A program made the translations under genes and the position numbers. From Pokkaliibacter sp. MBI-7 (lineage in GTDB: Bacteria; Pseudomonadota; Gammaproteobacteria; Pseudomonadales; Balneatricaceae): DNA of 64,000 bases. The notes below the pieces were generated by a model that made no database searches, was not told the origin of the DNA, and saw nothing but the letters and a program-made list of their open reading frames with translations. Shown piece after piece: positions 9,837 to 17,963 of this stretch (the first letter of the stretch is position 1; each line of letters opens with the position of its first letter). The stretch is taken from contig NZ_JARVTG010000001.1 in NCBI RefSeq assembly GCF_029846635.1, forward strand, positions 3,931,001 to 3,995,000. Reading direction: 5' to 3'.

Positions 9837-11333
9837 TTATTCAGGCGTTGTCTTTGGTTTGTCTGGAGCGATCAGTTTGTCTGATGCGACGCTGCGTGGT
9901 CGCGGCGGTGTGGATACCAGACTGACCAGCACCACGGCGATCAGCGCCAGCAGGAAGCCGGGGATAATCTCGTACAGATCGAACAGCCCGCCCTGCAGAT
10001 GCTTCCAGATCACGACCGTGATACCACCAACGATGATCCCGGCCAGCGCACCGTTGCGGGTCATACGACGCCAGTACAGCGATAGCAGGATCACTGGCCC
10101 GAACGCCGCACCAAAGCCTGCCCAGGCGTAGGCCACCAGCTCCAGTACGTTGTCCTGTGAGTTCAGTGATAGCCAGACTGCCAGTGCCGCAACCCCCAGT
10201 ACGCCAATCCGGCCAGCGGTTACCAGTTCTCTGGCGCTGGCATGCTTGCGATACAGGCTGCGATAGAAGTCCTCTGCGAGGATGGATGAACAGATCAGCA
10301 GCTGCGAATCGGCGGTGGACATGATGGCGGCCAGCACGGCGGTCAGCAGCACACCGGCAATGGCCGGGTGGAACAGCATATGGGTTAGGGCGATATAGAC
10401 GGTTTCCTCATCGGCCAGATCACGATGCAGATAGTGCTGGGCGACCCAGCCCGTCAGCAGTGCGCAGGCCAGCACAGCAAAGCTCCAGGATACGGCGATA
10501 AACCGCGCCAGACCGATTTGCTGGTCGTCGCGAATGGCCTTGAAGCGGGCGAGAATATGCGGCTGACCGAAATAGCCCAGACCCCACGCCAGTAGCGAGA
10601 CAATGCTGATCCAGCTCAGTGGCTGGCCGCTGTTGTCGGTCCACATATCCAGCAGCGCCGGCGATTTTTCGGCCATGGCCGAGCGCACGGCAAACCAGCC
10701 ACCGGCCTCACCGAGACCATAGAGTGAAACGCAGGCGAGGGCGAAAATGATCAGCAGGGCCTGCACCACATCGGTCCAGGACACAGCAATAAAGCCGCCG
10801 AAGAAGACGTAGCAAACGATAAATACCGCACCCAGCACCACGGCGTAGTCGTAATCCATGCTGAACACGGCTTCAAACAGTTTGCCCTGCGCCACGAGAC
10901 CGGCGCTGATATAGAAAATAAAGAAAAACAGGATAAACAGCGCCGAAACGATGCGAATAATCTGCGAATGATCGCGAAAGCGATTGGCAAAGTAGGAGGG
11001 CAGGGTGAGCGAATCATCGGTGAGGGAGGAATAGACCCGCAGGCGGCGGGCCACAAACCGCCAGTTCAGCCAGGTACCGGCGACCAGACCGATAACGATC
11101 CATTCTGCCTCGTACCCTGCTACCAGTGCGTATCCGGGCAGGCCCAGCATTAGCCAGCCGCTCATGTCGGAGGCGCCAGCAGACAGGGCAATCGGGAAGG
11201 GGCCAAGTCGGCGGCCTCCCAGTGCGTAGTCCGACAGGTTAGTGGTACGGCTGTAGGCCCAAAAGCCAATGAACAGCATGATGGCGAGATAGGTGACAAA
11301 AGCCAGCGCTGTTGCCAGGTTTCCGTCGATCAT
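9837..11333 (-). CDS. putP: Sodium/proline symporter (PutP family)
   Basis: A 498-residue polytopic membrane protein of the sodium:solute symporter family, with about 13 hydrophobic segments. Family features are the N-terminal FWAYSRTTNLSDYALGGRRLG region, GASDMSGWLMLGLPG (TM2 sodium/proline site) and later ILARFKAIRD and MSTADSQLLICSS. It would import L-proline with Na+. The gene stands alone on the minus strand; no putA lies nearby. Start ATG at 11333. A TATATA at 11415-11420 may be part of its promoter, read on the minus strand. Confidence 0.93.
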   Translation of the reverse strand: MIDGNLATALAFVTYLAIMLFIGFWAYSRTTNLSDYALGGRRLGPFPIALSAGASDMSGWLMLGLPGYALVAGYEAEWIVIGLVAGTWLNWRFVARRLRVYSSLTDDSLTLPSYFANRFRDHSQIIRIVSALFILFFFIFYISAGLVAQGKLFEAVFSMDYDYAVVLGAVFIVCYVFFGGFIAVSWTDVVQALLIIFALACVSLYGLGEAGGWFAVRSAMAEKSPALLDMWTDNSGQPLSWISIVSLLAWGLGYFGQPHILARFKAIRDDQQIGLARFIAVSWSFAVLACALLTGWVAQHYLHRDLADEETVYIALTHMLFHPAIAGVLLTAVLAAIMSTADSQLLICSSILAEDFYRSLYRKHASARELVTAGRIGVLGVAALAVWLSLNSQDNVLELVAYAWAGFGAAFGPVILLSLYWRRMTRNGALAGIIVGGITVVIWKHLQGGLFDLYEIIPGFLLALIAVVLVSLVSTPPRPRSVASDKLIAPDKPKTTPE

Positions 11334-11663
11334 CCGTCAATAGTCCCCAGTCCAGAGTGGTAGCAGAATCAGTTGCAGGTCAAAAGGGTGCCAGAAGGGC
11401 ACATGCTGCTGAAGTATATATGCAGACTTTTGTATTCCCTGCAGATTTACCGCGGAAGTCAGCTGATTTACTCAGTTGTGCAGACATCCATGGAATCAGG
11501 GAACTGCCAGACCGGTCTGTGCTCTAACGGGCTGACTATTAATGTGTAGCAGATCTGCTGAGTGCTGCGCGGAAATATGCTGTGCTCAGTTTGCGCGTTA
11601 GGATAGCTGTCGTGATCAGTGAGGCGCAGTTCAGCAATAACCATTGAGACGAGTGGGGTGTGA
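11334..11663. other. 330-bp divergent region between putP and the sigma factor gene
   Basis: No gene seen. It holds promoters for both divergent genes, not clearly assignable by eye. A perfect 12-bp palindrome AGCAGATCTGCT lies at 11548-11559, about 105 bp upstream of the sigma factor start. Confidence 0.5.
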
Positions 11664-12287
11664 ATGGACAGAGCCATGGATGTGACAGCGGGAATGGCGG
11701 AGCGCTCTCAGGCTCTGCTGGCGGACAACGCCTTCCTTGATGATCTGCGCGGGCAGATGCTGAAGTTTGCCAGAATGCAGTTGCGTGACGAGCAGCTGGC
11801 TGAGGATGCGGTGCAGGAAGCCTTTGTCGGCGCTTTGAAGAATGCCGCAGCGTTCGGCCGGCGGGCTGCGTTGAAAACCTGGGTTTTCGCGATATTAAAG
11901 AACAAGATCACCGATATTCTGCGTGCTCGTATGCGTTTGGTGCCATTACCCAAAGCCGATGAGCAGAGTGACGACGAAGTGATTGATATTCTGTTTCGTG
12001 ACAATGGCCACTGGCACAAGGATGTTCGCCCCAGCAAGTGGCAGGATCCCGATGAGGATATGGAAAACAGCCAGTTCTGGCAGACCTTTGATATGTGTCT
12101 GAATGCCCTGCCGGAGCGTCTTGCCAGACTGTTCATGATGCGTGAGTTTCTGGAGCTGGAGACGGAAGAAATCTGCCAGAGTGAAGAGATCAATCAGAAC
12201 AGCCTCAATGTGTCGCTCTATCGTGCCCGGGTCAGGTTGAGGGAGTGTCTGGAAAATCACTGGTTTGTCGGAGGTAGCAGCAAATGA
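11664..12287 (+). CDS. ECF-type sigma-70 factor of the bufferin locus
   Basis: A 207-residue sigma factor with region 2 (DEQLAEDAVQEAF, then FAILKNKITDILRAR, the -10-contacting helices) and region 4 (LPERLARLFMMREF followed by the helix-turn-helix around SEEINQNSLNVSLYRAR). There is no region 1 or 3, as in extracytoplasmic-function sigma factors. It overlaps the start of a zf-HC2 protein by four bases, the classic sigma/anti-sigma arrangement. The downstream DUF2282-DUF692 genes suggest it switches on this metal-stress locus and perhaps other genes. A candidate target promoter is at 12709-12736. Confidence 0.88.
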   Translation: MDRAMDVTAGMAERSQALLADNAFLDDLRGQMLKFARMQLRDEQLAEDAVQEAFVGALKNAAAFGRRAALKTWVFAILKNKITDILRARMRLVPLPKADEQSDDEVIDILFRDNGHWHKDVRPSKWQDPDEDMENSQFWQTFDMCLNALPERLARLFMMREFLELETEEICQSEEINQNSLNVSLYRARVRLRECLENHWFVGGSSK

Positions 12288-12481
12288 TGAACTGCAAAGA
12301 GGCAACCCGTCTGATGTCGGAAGGGCAGGAGCGCAAGCTGACCACGTCGGAAAAGGCTGCACTGTCTGTGCATACCATGATTTGCCGCGGCTGTCGGAAC
12401 TTCTCCCAGCATATGAAGGTGCTGCGGACCATGGCCCGCCATTTCAGCAAGGCGGCGGATAACAATGACGACGGCAAATGA
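12284..12481 (+). CDS. Small zf-HC2 anti-sigma factor
   Basis: A 65-residue protein beginning MMNCKEATRLMSEG. It has the zinc-binding H-x3-C-x2-C pattern (VHTMICRGC, residues about 30-37) typical of the zf-HC2 anti-sigma domain. It is only that domain and has no membrane segment, so it would be a soluble cytoplasmic anti-sigma that senses metal or thiol state through the zinc site. The start overlaps the sigma gene (AAATGATGA), with GGAGG nine bases upstream. Partner choice is inferred from the overlap. Confidence 0.85.
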   Translation: MMNCKEATRLMSEGQERKLTTSEKAALSVHTMICRGCRNFSQHMKVLRTMARHFSKAADNNDDGK

Positions 12482-12513
12482 TTTGCCGTCGGACTCCCTG
12501 AGCTGATCATTGT

Positions 12514-12596
12514 CTGTCACCTGTCACCTGTCACCTGTCACCTGTCACCTGTCACCTGTCACCTGTCACCTGTCACCTGTCACCTGTCACCTGTCA
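12514..12596 (+). repeat. Heptanucleotide tandem repeat (CTGTCAC)11
   Basis: Eleven perfect head-to-tail copies of CTGTCAC (12514-12590) plus six bases of a twelfth. It lies outside coding sequence, 33 bp after the anti-sigma stop and about 110 bp before the candidate bufA promoter. Such tracts gain and lose units by slipped-strand mispairing. Confidence 0.97.
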
Positions 12597-12708
12597 TGCT
12601 TTTCAGGGTGTCCCATGCCCTGTTATCTCTTTCGCCATCCTTTTACTCTTTGTTTTTATTGAATTTTTCTTTCTGCCGAATTTTTTTGGAAAAAAATTAA
12701 AATTTTTG

Positions 12709-12736
12709 TGTAAGAAAGCCCGCGGGGTGGCGACTA
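12709..12736 (+). promoter_or_regulatory. Candidate ECF sigma promoter of the bufA operon
   Basis: TGTAAG (12709-12714) and CGACTA (12731-12736) are separated by 16 bp at the end of an AT-rich tract, 110 bp before the first DUF2282 gene. The layout resembles ECF promoters, whose -35 often contains GTAA and -10 begins CG. Assignment to the local sigma factor is inference. Confidence 0.45.
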
Positions 12737-12845
12737 AACCTACAGCCAAAGCAATTCGCCTGGCTCCACGCTGACGGCGTCGGGACTAGCAGTCTTTTAT
12801 TCCAATACTTCAGATTTCTATTTCACTACATCAGAGGTGCAGACA

Positions 12846-13094
12846 ATGAATAATTCCAAACTACTGGCCATCGCTGCCGTATCAGGTTTGCTGACCATGG
12901 GTGTAATGGGGCAGTCCGCTATGGCTGCGGCTGACAAGGAAAAATGTTACGGCGTGGCGATGGCTGGTCAGAATGACTGTGCCTCCAATGGCCACGCCTG
13001 TGCCGGTCAGGCCACCAAGGACAAGGATCCAGGCGACTGGAAATATGTTGCCAAGGGCACCTGTGAAAACATGGGTGGCATGCTGAATAAGTAA
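12846..13094 (+). CDS. bufA1: DUF2282 bufferin precursor peptide, copy 1
   Basis: An 82-residue small protein with a signal peptide (residues about 1-27, ending near AMAAADK) and a DUF2282 core. The core has four cysteines in the family arrangement: EKCYGVAMAG, NDCAS, HACAGQ and KGTCENMGG. In characterised bufferins the core cysteines are oxidised to thiooxazole heterocycles by the DUF692 enzyme, and the exported product binds copper. Start ATG at 12846 follows AGAGGTG with six-base spacing; the in-frame GTG at 12837 overlaps that site and is rejected. The same operon carries copy 2, the MNIO enzyme and its partner. Confidence 0.9.
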   Translation: MNNSKLLAIAAVSGLLTMGVMGQSAMAAADKEKCYGVAMAGQNDCASNGHACAGQATKDKDPGDWKYVAKGTCENMGGMLNK

Positions 13095-13236
13095 TTCCGG
13101 TCAAAGTGAGCGATGTCATCTGCCCGCCGGTCAGGTGATGTTCTCTTCCTCAGTAAGCAGTACGCAATAAAACAACTATTCTGATTCAACGACTAAGCTG
13201 TCTGTTCAGACGACGGACAGCATGGAGATCAACGTG

Positions 13237-13476
13237 ATGAAAGCTTCTAATCTGTTGGCTATGAGTGCGGTTGCAGGTCTGCTGGCGATGAGCGCTGCTG
13301 CTACAGTGAGTGCTGCCGAGCAGGATAAATGCTTCGGTGTGGCGATGGCTGGCAAGAACGACTGCGCTACTGCTCAGCACGCCTGTGCCGGTCACTCCAC
13401 CAAAGACAAAGACCCGATGGATTTCAAACTGGTCGCCAAAGGCACCTGTGAAAGCATGGGTGGCATGCTCAAATAA
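13237..13476 (+). CDS. bufA1: DUF2282 bufferin precursor peptide, copy 2
   Basis: A 79-residue paralogue of the preceding peptide. It has a signal sequence (MKASNLLAMSAVAG onward, predicted cut near SAAEQ) and the same four-cysteine DUF2282 core (DKCFGVAMAG, NDCAT, HACAGH, KGTCESMGG). The cores are closely similar, so the pair looks like a tandem duplication. It starts at ATG 13237, with GGAGA at 13225-13229; the frame extends to 13222 but without support. The stop is 11 bp before the DUF692 gene, so both are probably co-translated. The symbol denotes the subfamily. Confidence 0.9.
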   Translation: MKASNLLAMSAVAGLLAMSAAATVSAAEQDKCFGVAMAGKNDCATAQHACAGHSTKDKDPMDFKLVAKGTCESMGGMLK

Positions 13477-13487
13477 CTGAGGTTGTT

Positions 13488-14354
13488 ATGACGCAATTAC
13501 CGATTGCGGTTGGCGTCGGGTTACGCGGCACCCATTACCGGGATTTTCTCGCTGATCAGGCACCGGCCGTCCCCTGGCTGGAAGCCCACAGTGAGAACTA
13601 TTTCGGTGGTGGGGCTGCGCTCCATACCCTGATGCGTATTCGTGAACGTTATCCCATCAGCCTGCATGGCGTGGGTATGGGGCTGGCATCAGCCGACGGG
13701 CTGGATGCTGCTCATCTGCGCGAACTGCAGCAACTGGTGGCGACCGTGCAGCCTGCTGCCGTCTCCGAACATCTAAGTTGGAATCGCAGTGGCGGGCAGG
13801 TCATCAATGATCTGTTGCCTTTCCCCTACACCGCCGAGGCACTGGATCTGGTGGTGCGTAACGTGGATCAGGTACAGCAGGCACTGGGGCGTGCCATTGC
13901 CGTGGAAAACCTGTCCAGCTATGTGCGCTTCCGGCAGACGGCGATGAGCGAGGCCGAATTTCTTGCCGCGCTGGTCGAGCGTACAGGCTGCAAGATTCTG
14001 CTCGATGTCAACAATATCTACGTCAATCAGGTCAATCTCGGGATTGATGCCCGGCATTTCATGCAGACGTTGCCGGTCGGGCAGGTGGCAGAGATTCATC
14101 TGGCGGGCTTTTCCACGCTGGAGGATTGTCTGGTGGACAGTCACAGCCAGCCGGTCTGCGCCGAAGTGTGGCTGCTGTACGTGGAGGCTCTGCAGCGTTT
14201 TGGTGCGCTGCCTACCCTGCTGGAGTGGGACATCGATATTCCGCCACTCACCGTGTTGCTGCAGGAGGCCGACAAAGCGCAGCAGATTCTGCAGCAGACG
14301 GCTGCTTTCCTGCCTAAGAATCGAGAGCAGAAGGAGCATGGTGATGTCCTCTGA
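13488..14354 (+). CDS. bufB: DUF692 multinuclear non-haem iron oxidase (MNIO), BufB-like
   Basis: A 288-residue TIM-barrel enzyme of the DUF692/MNIO family. GVGLRGTHYRDFL opens the protein, HSENYFGGG and SLHGVGMGLAS carry iron-ligand candidates, and ENLSSYVRF and LDVNNIYVN are conserved segments. MNIO enzymes use two or three iron ions to oxidise cysteines in partner peptides. The two DUF2282 peptides immediately upstream are the obvious substrates. It overlaps the next gene by 11 bp, consistent with enzyme and partner forming a complex. Confidence 0.92.
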   Translation: MTQLPIAVGVGLRGTHYRDFLADQAPAVPWLEAHSENYFGGGAALHTLMRIRERYPISLHGVGMGLASADGLDAAHLRELQQLVATVQPAAVSEHLSWNRSGGQVINDLLPFPYTAEALDLVVRNVDQVQQALGRAIAVENLSSYVRFRQTAMSEAEFLAALVERTGCKILLDVNNIYVNQVNLGIDARHFMQTLPVGQVAEIHLAGFSTLEDCLVDSHSQPVCAEVWLLYVEALQRFGALPTLLEWDIDIPPLTVLLQEADKAQQILQQTAAFLPKNREQKEHGDVL

Positions 14355-15129
14355 ACTGGCGCAGATTCAGCAGCAGATGCTTAATGCTGTCACTGGCACC
14401 TCGACCGCTGTGCAGGAGTGCTTACAGTCAGGGCCGGGCTGCAGCAGCGAGCGCGGTATGGATGTCTATCGCAACAACCGCCGGGTAGTGCTGAAGTCCA
14501 TGCTGAGTTCGGTCTACCGGATGGTGGCACAGATTGTCGGTGACGACTTCTTTCAGGCACTGATTCATCGTTATGTCCAGACGCTGCCCTCCCTGAGCGG
14601 TAATTTGCATCTCTACGGTGGTGAAATGGCGGCGATGCTGCGTGCGATGCCTGAGGCGGACGGACTGCCCTATCTGGGCGATGTCGCTGAGCTGGAGTGG
14701 GCATGGCACGAGTGTTACTACGCCGCCGACAGCGCCGATTTTGATATGGCCAAACTGGCAGCGGTGGCGCCCGATGCGTTTGCGCAGCTGCGCTTTGTGC
14801 TGTCGCCCGCTCTGCAGCTAGTGCGCTCGGACTATCCGTTGTACACCATCTGGCAGCGCCATCAGCCTGACTCAGAAGTGGTACAGGTGGATCTGGGCCA
14901 GGGTGGGCAGTGTGTTGCACTGTGGCGCCCTTATGGTCAGGTGCAGATTCGTCCCTTGAGCCGGGGGGAATACCAGTTGCTGCTGACGCTGCAGCAGGGG
15001 GCCTCCTTACAGCAGGCGGTGGAGTCGCTGGACGGCCTGACGGACGGCGATACAGAGGTGGATGTGCAGGCCACGCTGGGCTGGCTGCTACAGCAGCGGA
15101 TGCTGGTGGATATCAGCCTTGCTGACTAA
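14344..15129 (+). CDS. bufC: DUF2063 (BufC-like) MNIO partner protein
   Basis: A 261-residue protein with the DUF2063 putative DNA-binding-like N-terminal domain (RGMDVYRNNRRVVLKSMLSS, then LPYLGDVAELEWAWHECYY) and a C-terminal winged-helix-like region. Members accompany DUF692 enzymes and are thought to recognise the precursor leader. I chose the ATG at 14344, where AGGAG lies seven bases upstream; the ATG at 14338 would be too close to it. The gene overlaps bufB, so the pair is translationally coupled. Confidence 0.88.
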   Translation: MSSELAQIQQQMLNAVTGTSTAVQECLQSGPGCSSERGMDVYRNNRRVVLKSMLSSVYRMVAQIVGDDFFQALIHRYVQTLPSLSGNLHLYGGEMAAMLRAMPEADGLPYLGDVAELEWAWHECYYAADSADFDMAKLAAVAPDAFAQLRFVLSPALQLVRSDYPLYTIWQRHQPDSEVVQVDLGQGGQCVALWRPYGQVQIRPLSRGEYQLLLTLQQGASLQQAVESLDGLTDGDTEVDVQATLGWLLQQRMLVDISLAD

Positions 15130-15204
15130 CGTATTCACCGCTTCCGGGAAGTAAACAGCAGGTGCAACGCCTCACCCGGCCGACAAAAACAACAGGAATA
15201 CACC

Positions 15205-15684
15205 ATGTCCGATCTGTTACTGAGCCTCAGTCGCTGGCTGGAGCGTCACTCACCGCCGCTGCGTGACGTAGTCTGGCTGATTGTGCGCCTCTATGTCGCC
15301 AACGTGTTCTTCAAATCCGGTCTGACCAAGATTGATGACTGGAGTACCACGCTGTTTCTGTTTACCGAGGAGTACCACGTCCCCCTGCTGCCACCGGCGC
15401 TGGCCGCGGTCATGGGCACGGCGGGTGAACTGGGCTTGTCGGCATTACTGGTGCTGGGGCTGGCAGGGCGCTTCAGTGCCTGTGGATTGTTTATCCTCAA
15501 CATTGTGGCAGTCATTTCCTATCCGGCCGTTCGCGAAGATGCAGCGCTGCTGGCTTCACATACCCATTGGGGGCTGATGCTGGCAGTGCTGGCCGTTAGC
15601 GGACCGGGCCGGCTGGCACTGGATGCGGTTCTGCTGCGTATTATTTCCCGCCGGTATCAGGACAATTTCCCTCATCGGGGATAA
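15205..15684 (+). CDS. DoxX-family membrane protein
   Basis: A 159-residue protein with about four membrane segments. The motif around RLYVANVFFKSGLTKIDDW and the later GELGLSALLVLGLAGRF fit the DoxX family. DoxX proteins commonly end bufferin/DUF2282 operons and may serve membrane redox or thiol homeostasis; the function here is inferred from neighbours. A 75-bp gap separates it from bufC and a 131-bp gap without a gene follows. Confidence 0.85.
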   Translation: MSDLLLSLSRWLERHSPPLRDVVWLIVRLYVANVFFKSGLTKIDDWSTTLFLFTEEYHVPLLPPALAAVMGTAGELGLSALLVLGLAGRFSACGLFILNIVAVISYPAVREDAALLASHTHWGLMLAVLAVSGPGRLALDAVLLRIISRRYQDNFPHRG

Positions 15685-15815
15685 ATATTTCCCTGTTGCG
15701 GTCTCACTTATGAACTTATCGGGCTGGCGGCAGTCAGGTATTGCCGCCACAATTGGCACTTTCGGTGGCCTGCCAAGGTGTGTTTTGTGAGTGAGACAGT
15801 GATTAAGGGGAATCA

Positions 15816-17963
15816 ATGAAGCTGGGACGTGCTGGTTTAGTACTTCTCGTCATGGTGTTGCTGGTGCTGGCCTGGCATTTTGATCTGTCGTCTTATCTGG
15901 ATCTGGAGTTCCTGCGGCAGAAACGTGACTCCTGGTCGGCGCTGATCAGTCAGTATCCGCTGCGCAGCAGTATTATTTTCTTCCTCGGCTATGTACTGGC
16001 GACGGCGCTGTCGGTGCCCGGTGCGACACTGCTGACGCTGTTTGCCGGGACCATGTTTGGTCTGCTGTGGGGCACGGTACTGGTGTCGTTCGCCAGTACT
16101 GTCGGTGCGGTGCTGGCCATGCTGGTGGCACGCTATCTGGCGCGTGACTGGATCAGCCATCATTGCGAGCGGCAGATGGCGGTCATCAATAAAGGCATCC
16201 AGCGCGATGGTGTTTTCTATCTCTTTGGCCTGCGCATGGTGCCGGTCTTTCCCTTCTTCCTGATCAACCTGCTGATGGGCCTGACCTCCATGCGGGTCTG
16301 GACCTTTGCCTGGGTGAGTCAGATTGGCATGTTGCTGGGCACGGTGGCTTACGTCTATACCGGCGCCCGCCTGACCGAGCTGAATACACCGGCAGATGTG
16401 CTGTCGCTGCCGTTGCTGAGTGGGCTGGCGGTAGTGGGGTTGCTGCCACTGCTGACGCGCTGGTCACTGTCCTGGCTGCGTGATTATCGCCACCGGCGGC
16501 AGTGGCCCAAACCTGCTCATTATGATTACAACCTGGTCGTGATTGGTGCCGGTGCGGCGGGTCTGGTGACCAGCTATATCGCTGCGGCGGTCAGAGCCCG
16601 GGTGGCGCTGGTGGAAAAAGCCGGGATGGGGGGCGATTGCCTGCATACCGGCTGCGTGCCATCAAAAGCACTGCTGCGCGCAGCGCATTATGTGGCCGCG
16701 ACCACAGAGGCCAGGAACCTGGGCCTGCGTTCCGCGCAGGTGGAGTTTGACTTCGCCGAGGTGATGGAGCGGGTGCAGCAAACCATTCAGCAGGTGGCAC
16801 CTCATGATGGGGTGGAGCGCTACACCGCCCTTGGTGTGGACTGCATTGCCGGTGAGGCAAGACTGTTGTCGCCCTGGCAGCTGCAGGTCGGAGACCGACA
16901 GCTGACCAGCCGCAATATTGTGATTGCCACGGGTGCGCGTCCGGCGCTGCCGCCGATTCCGGGGCTGACGGAGATGGCTCCGCTGACGTCGGAGACGTTC
17001 TGGCAACTGCGAGAACTGCCTCAGCGCCTGCTGATTCTCGGTGGCGGTGCGGTGGGGTGCGAGCTGGGGCAGGCCATGGCCTGCTTTGGCAGTGAAGTGA
17101 TGATCGTTGAACGCGCCGGGCGCCTGTTACCCCGTGAAGATGAAGAAGTGGCGGTCGCCCTGCAGAGCCGCTGCCGTGACCTTGGCATCAGCCTGCATCT
17201 GGCAGCGGAGATCACCCATTTCAGTGAGGAACAGGGCACCCGCCGTGCCTGGCTGCGTCAGCACGGAACCAGTGAAGATACTGTGTCGCTGGAGTTTGAT
17301 CGGGTGCTGGTGGCTTCCGGGCGGCAGGCCAATACCGAAGGGATGGGACTGGAGGCGCTGGGGATCGAGCGCAACGCGGATGGCACCTTGCAGGTGGATG
17401 ACTTCCTGCGTACCCGCTTCAGTCATATTTTGGCCTGTGGTGATGTGGCAGGCCCTTATCAGTACACACACGCGGCTGCCCATCAGGCTTGGTACGCCAG
17501 CGTCAACGCCCTGTTTGGTCTGGTCAAACGTTATCGCGTTGACTACCGGCACCTGCCCATGGCGGTCTTTACCGATCCGCAGATTGCCCGGGTGGGGCTG
17601 ACCGAGCAGCAGGCGCGGCAGCAGGGCGTGGCCTTTGAGGTCAGCCGCTTTGATCTGGGAGAGCTGGACCGGGCCATCATTGAGGGGCGTCGTAATGGCT
17701 GGATCAAGGTGCTGACCGCGACAGGCAAGGATCGCATTCTCGGTGTCACCATCGTAGGTGATCAGGCCGCGGAGCTGATGGCCGAGTTTGTGCTGGCCAT
17801 GAAGCACAATATCGGCCTGAACAAGGTGCTCAGCACCATTCACATCTATCCTACTCTGGCTGAGGCCAACAAATACGTCGCCGGGGTGTGGAAGCGTCAG
17901 CATACACCGCAGTGGATCTTGCAGTGGCTGGAGCGCTATCACGCATGGAGGAGAGGTCAATGA
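15816..17963 (+). CDS. TVP38/VTT membrane domain fused to mercuric-reductase-like oxidoreductase
   Basis: A 715-residue fusion. Residues about 1-225 are a TVP38/TMEM64 (VTT/DedA-like) membrane domain with about six hydrophobic segments. Residues about 235-715 are a class-I pyridine-nucleotide disulfide oxidoreductase: FAD motif VVIGAGAAGLVTSY, redox pair GGDCLHTGCVPSK, NAD site ILGGGAVGCELGQ, LACGDVAGPY and the C-terminal dimerisation domain. The close match to MerA/lipoamide dehydrogenase gives no substrate, and the N-terminal mercury-binding domain of MerA is absent. It overlaps the ynjB-like gene by four bases (ATGA). In E. coli, TVP38 genes (ydjX, ydjZ) also precede ynjBCD. Confidence 0.9.
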   Translation: MKLGRAGLVLLVMVLLVLAWHFDLSSYLDLEFLRQKRDSWSALISQYPLRSSIIFFLGYVLATALSVPGATLLTLFAGTMFGLLWGTVLVSFASTVGAVLAMLVARYLARDWISHHCERQMAVINKGIQRDGVFYLFGLRMVPVFPFFLINLLMGLTSMRVWTFAWVSQIGMLLGTVAYVYTGARLTELNTPADVLSLPLLSGLAVVGLLPLLTRWSLSWLRDYRHRRQWPKPAHYDYNLVVIGAGAAGLVTSYIAAAVRARVALVEKAGMGGDCLHTGCVPSKALLRAAHYVAATTEARNLGLRSAQVEFDFAEVMERVQQTIQQVAPHDGVERYTALGVDCIAGEARLLSPWQLQVGDRQLTSRNIVIATGARPALPPIPGLTEMAPLTSETFWQLRELPQRLLILGGGAVGCELGQAMACFGSEVMIVERAGRLLPREDEEVAVALQSRCRDLGISLHLAAEITHFSEEQGTRRAWLRQHGTSEDTVSLEFDRVLVASGRQANTEGMGLEALGIERNADGTLQVDDFLRTRFSHILACGDVAGPYQYTHAAAHQAWYASVNALFGLVKRYRVDYRHLPMAVFTDPQIARVGLTEQQARQQGVAFEVSRFDLGELDRAIIEGRRNGWIKVLTATGKDRILGVTIVGDQAAELMAEFVLAMKHNIGLNKVLSTIHIYPTLAEANKYVAGVWKRQHTPQWILQWLERYHAWRRGQ

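Larger units (their letters stand above)
12482..12845. other. Intergenic region between anti-sigma and bufA genes
   Basis: No gene seen in these 364 bp. It contains the CTGTCAC tandem repeat (12514-12596), a strongly AT-rich tract (about 12640-12715), a candidate ECF promoter (12709-12736) and a roughly 100-nt presumptive leader before the first DUF2282 gene. Confidence 0.7.

Noticed and set aside
13191..13197. Second ECF promoter (CGACTAA) before the second DUF2282 gene
   Set aside because: No TGTAA-like -35 element is found 16 bp upstream; probably chance.
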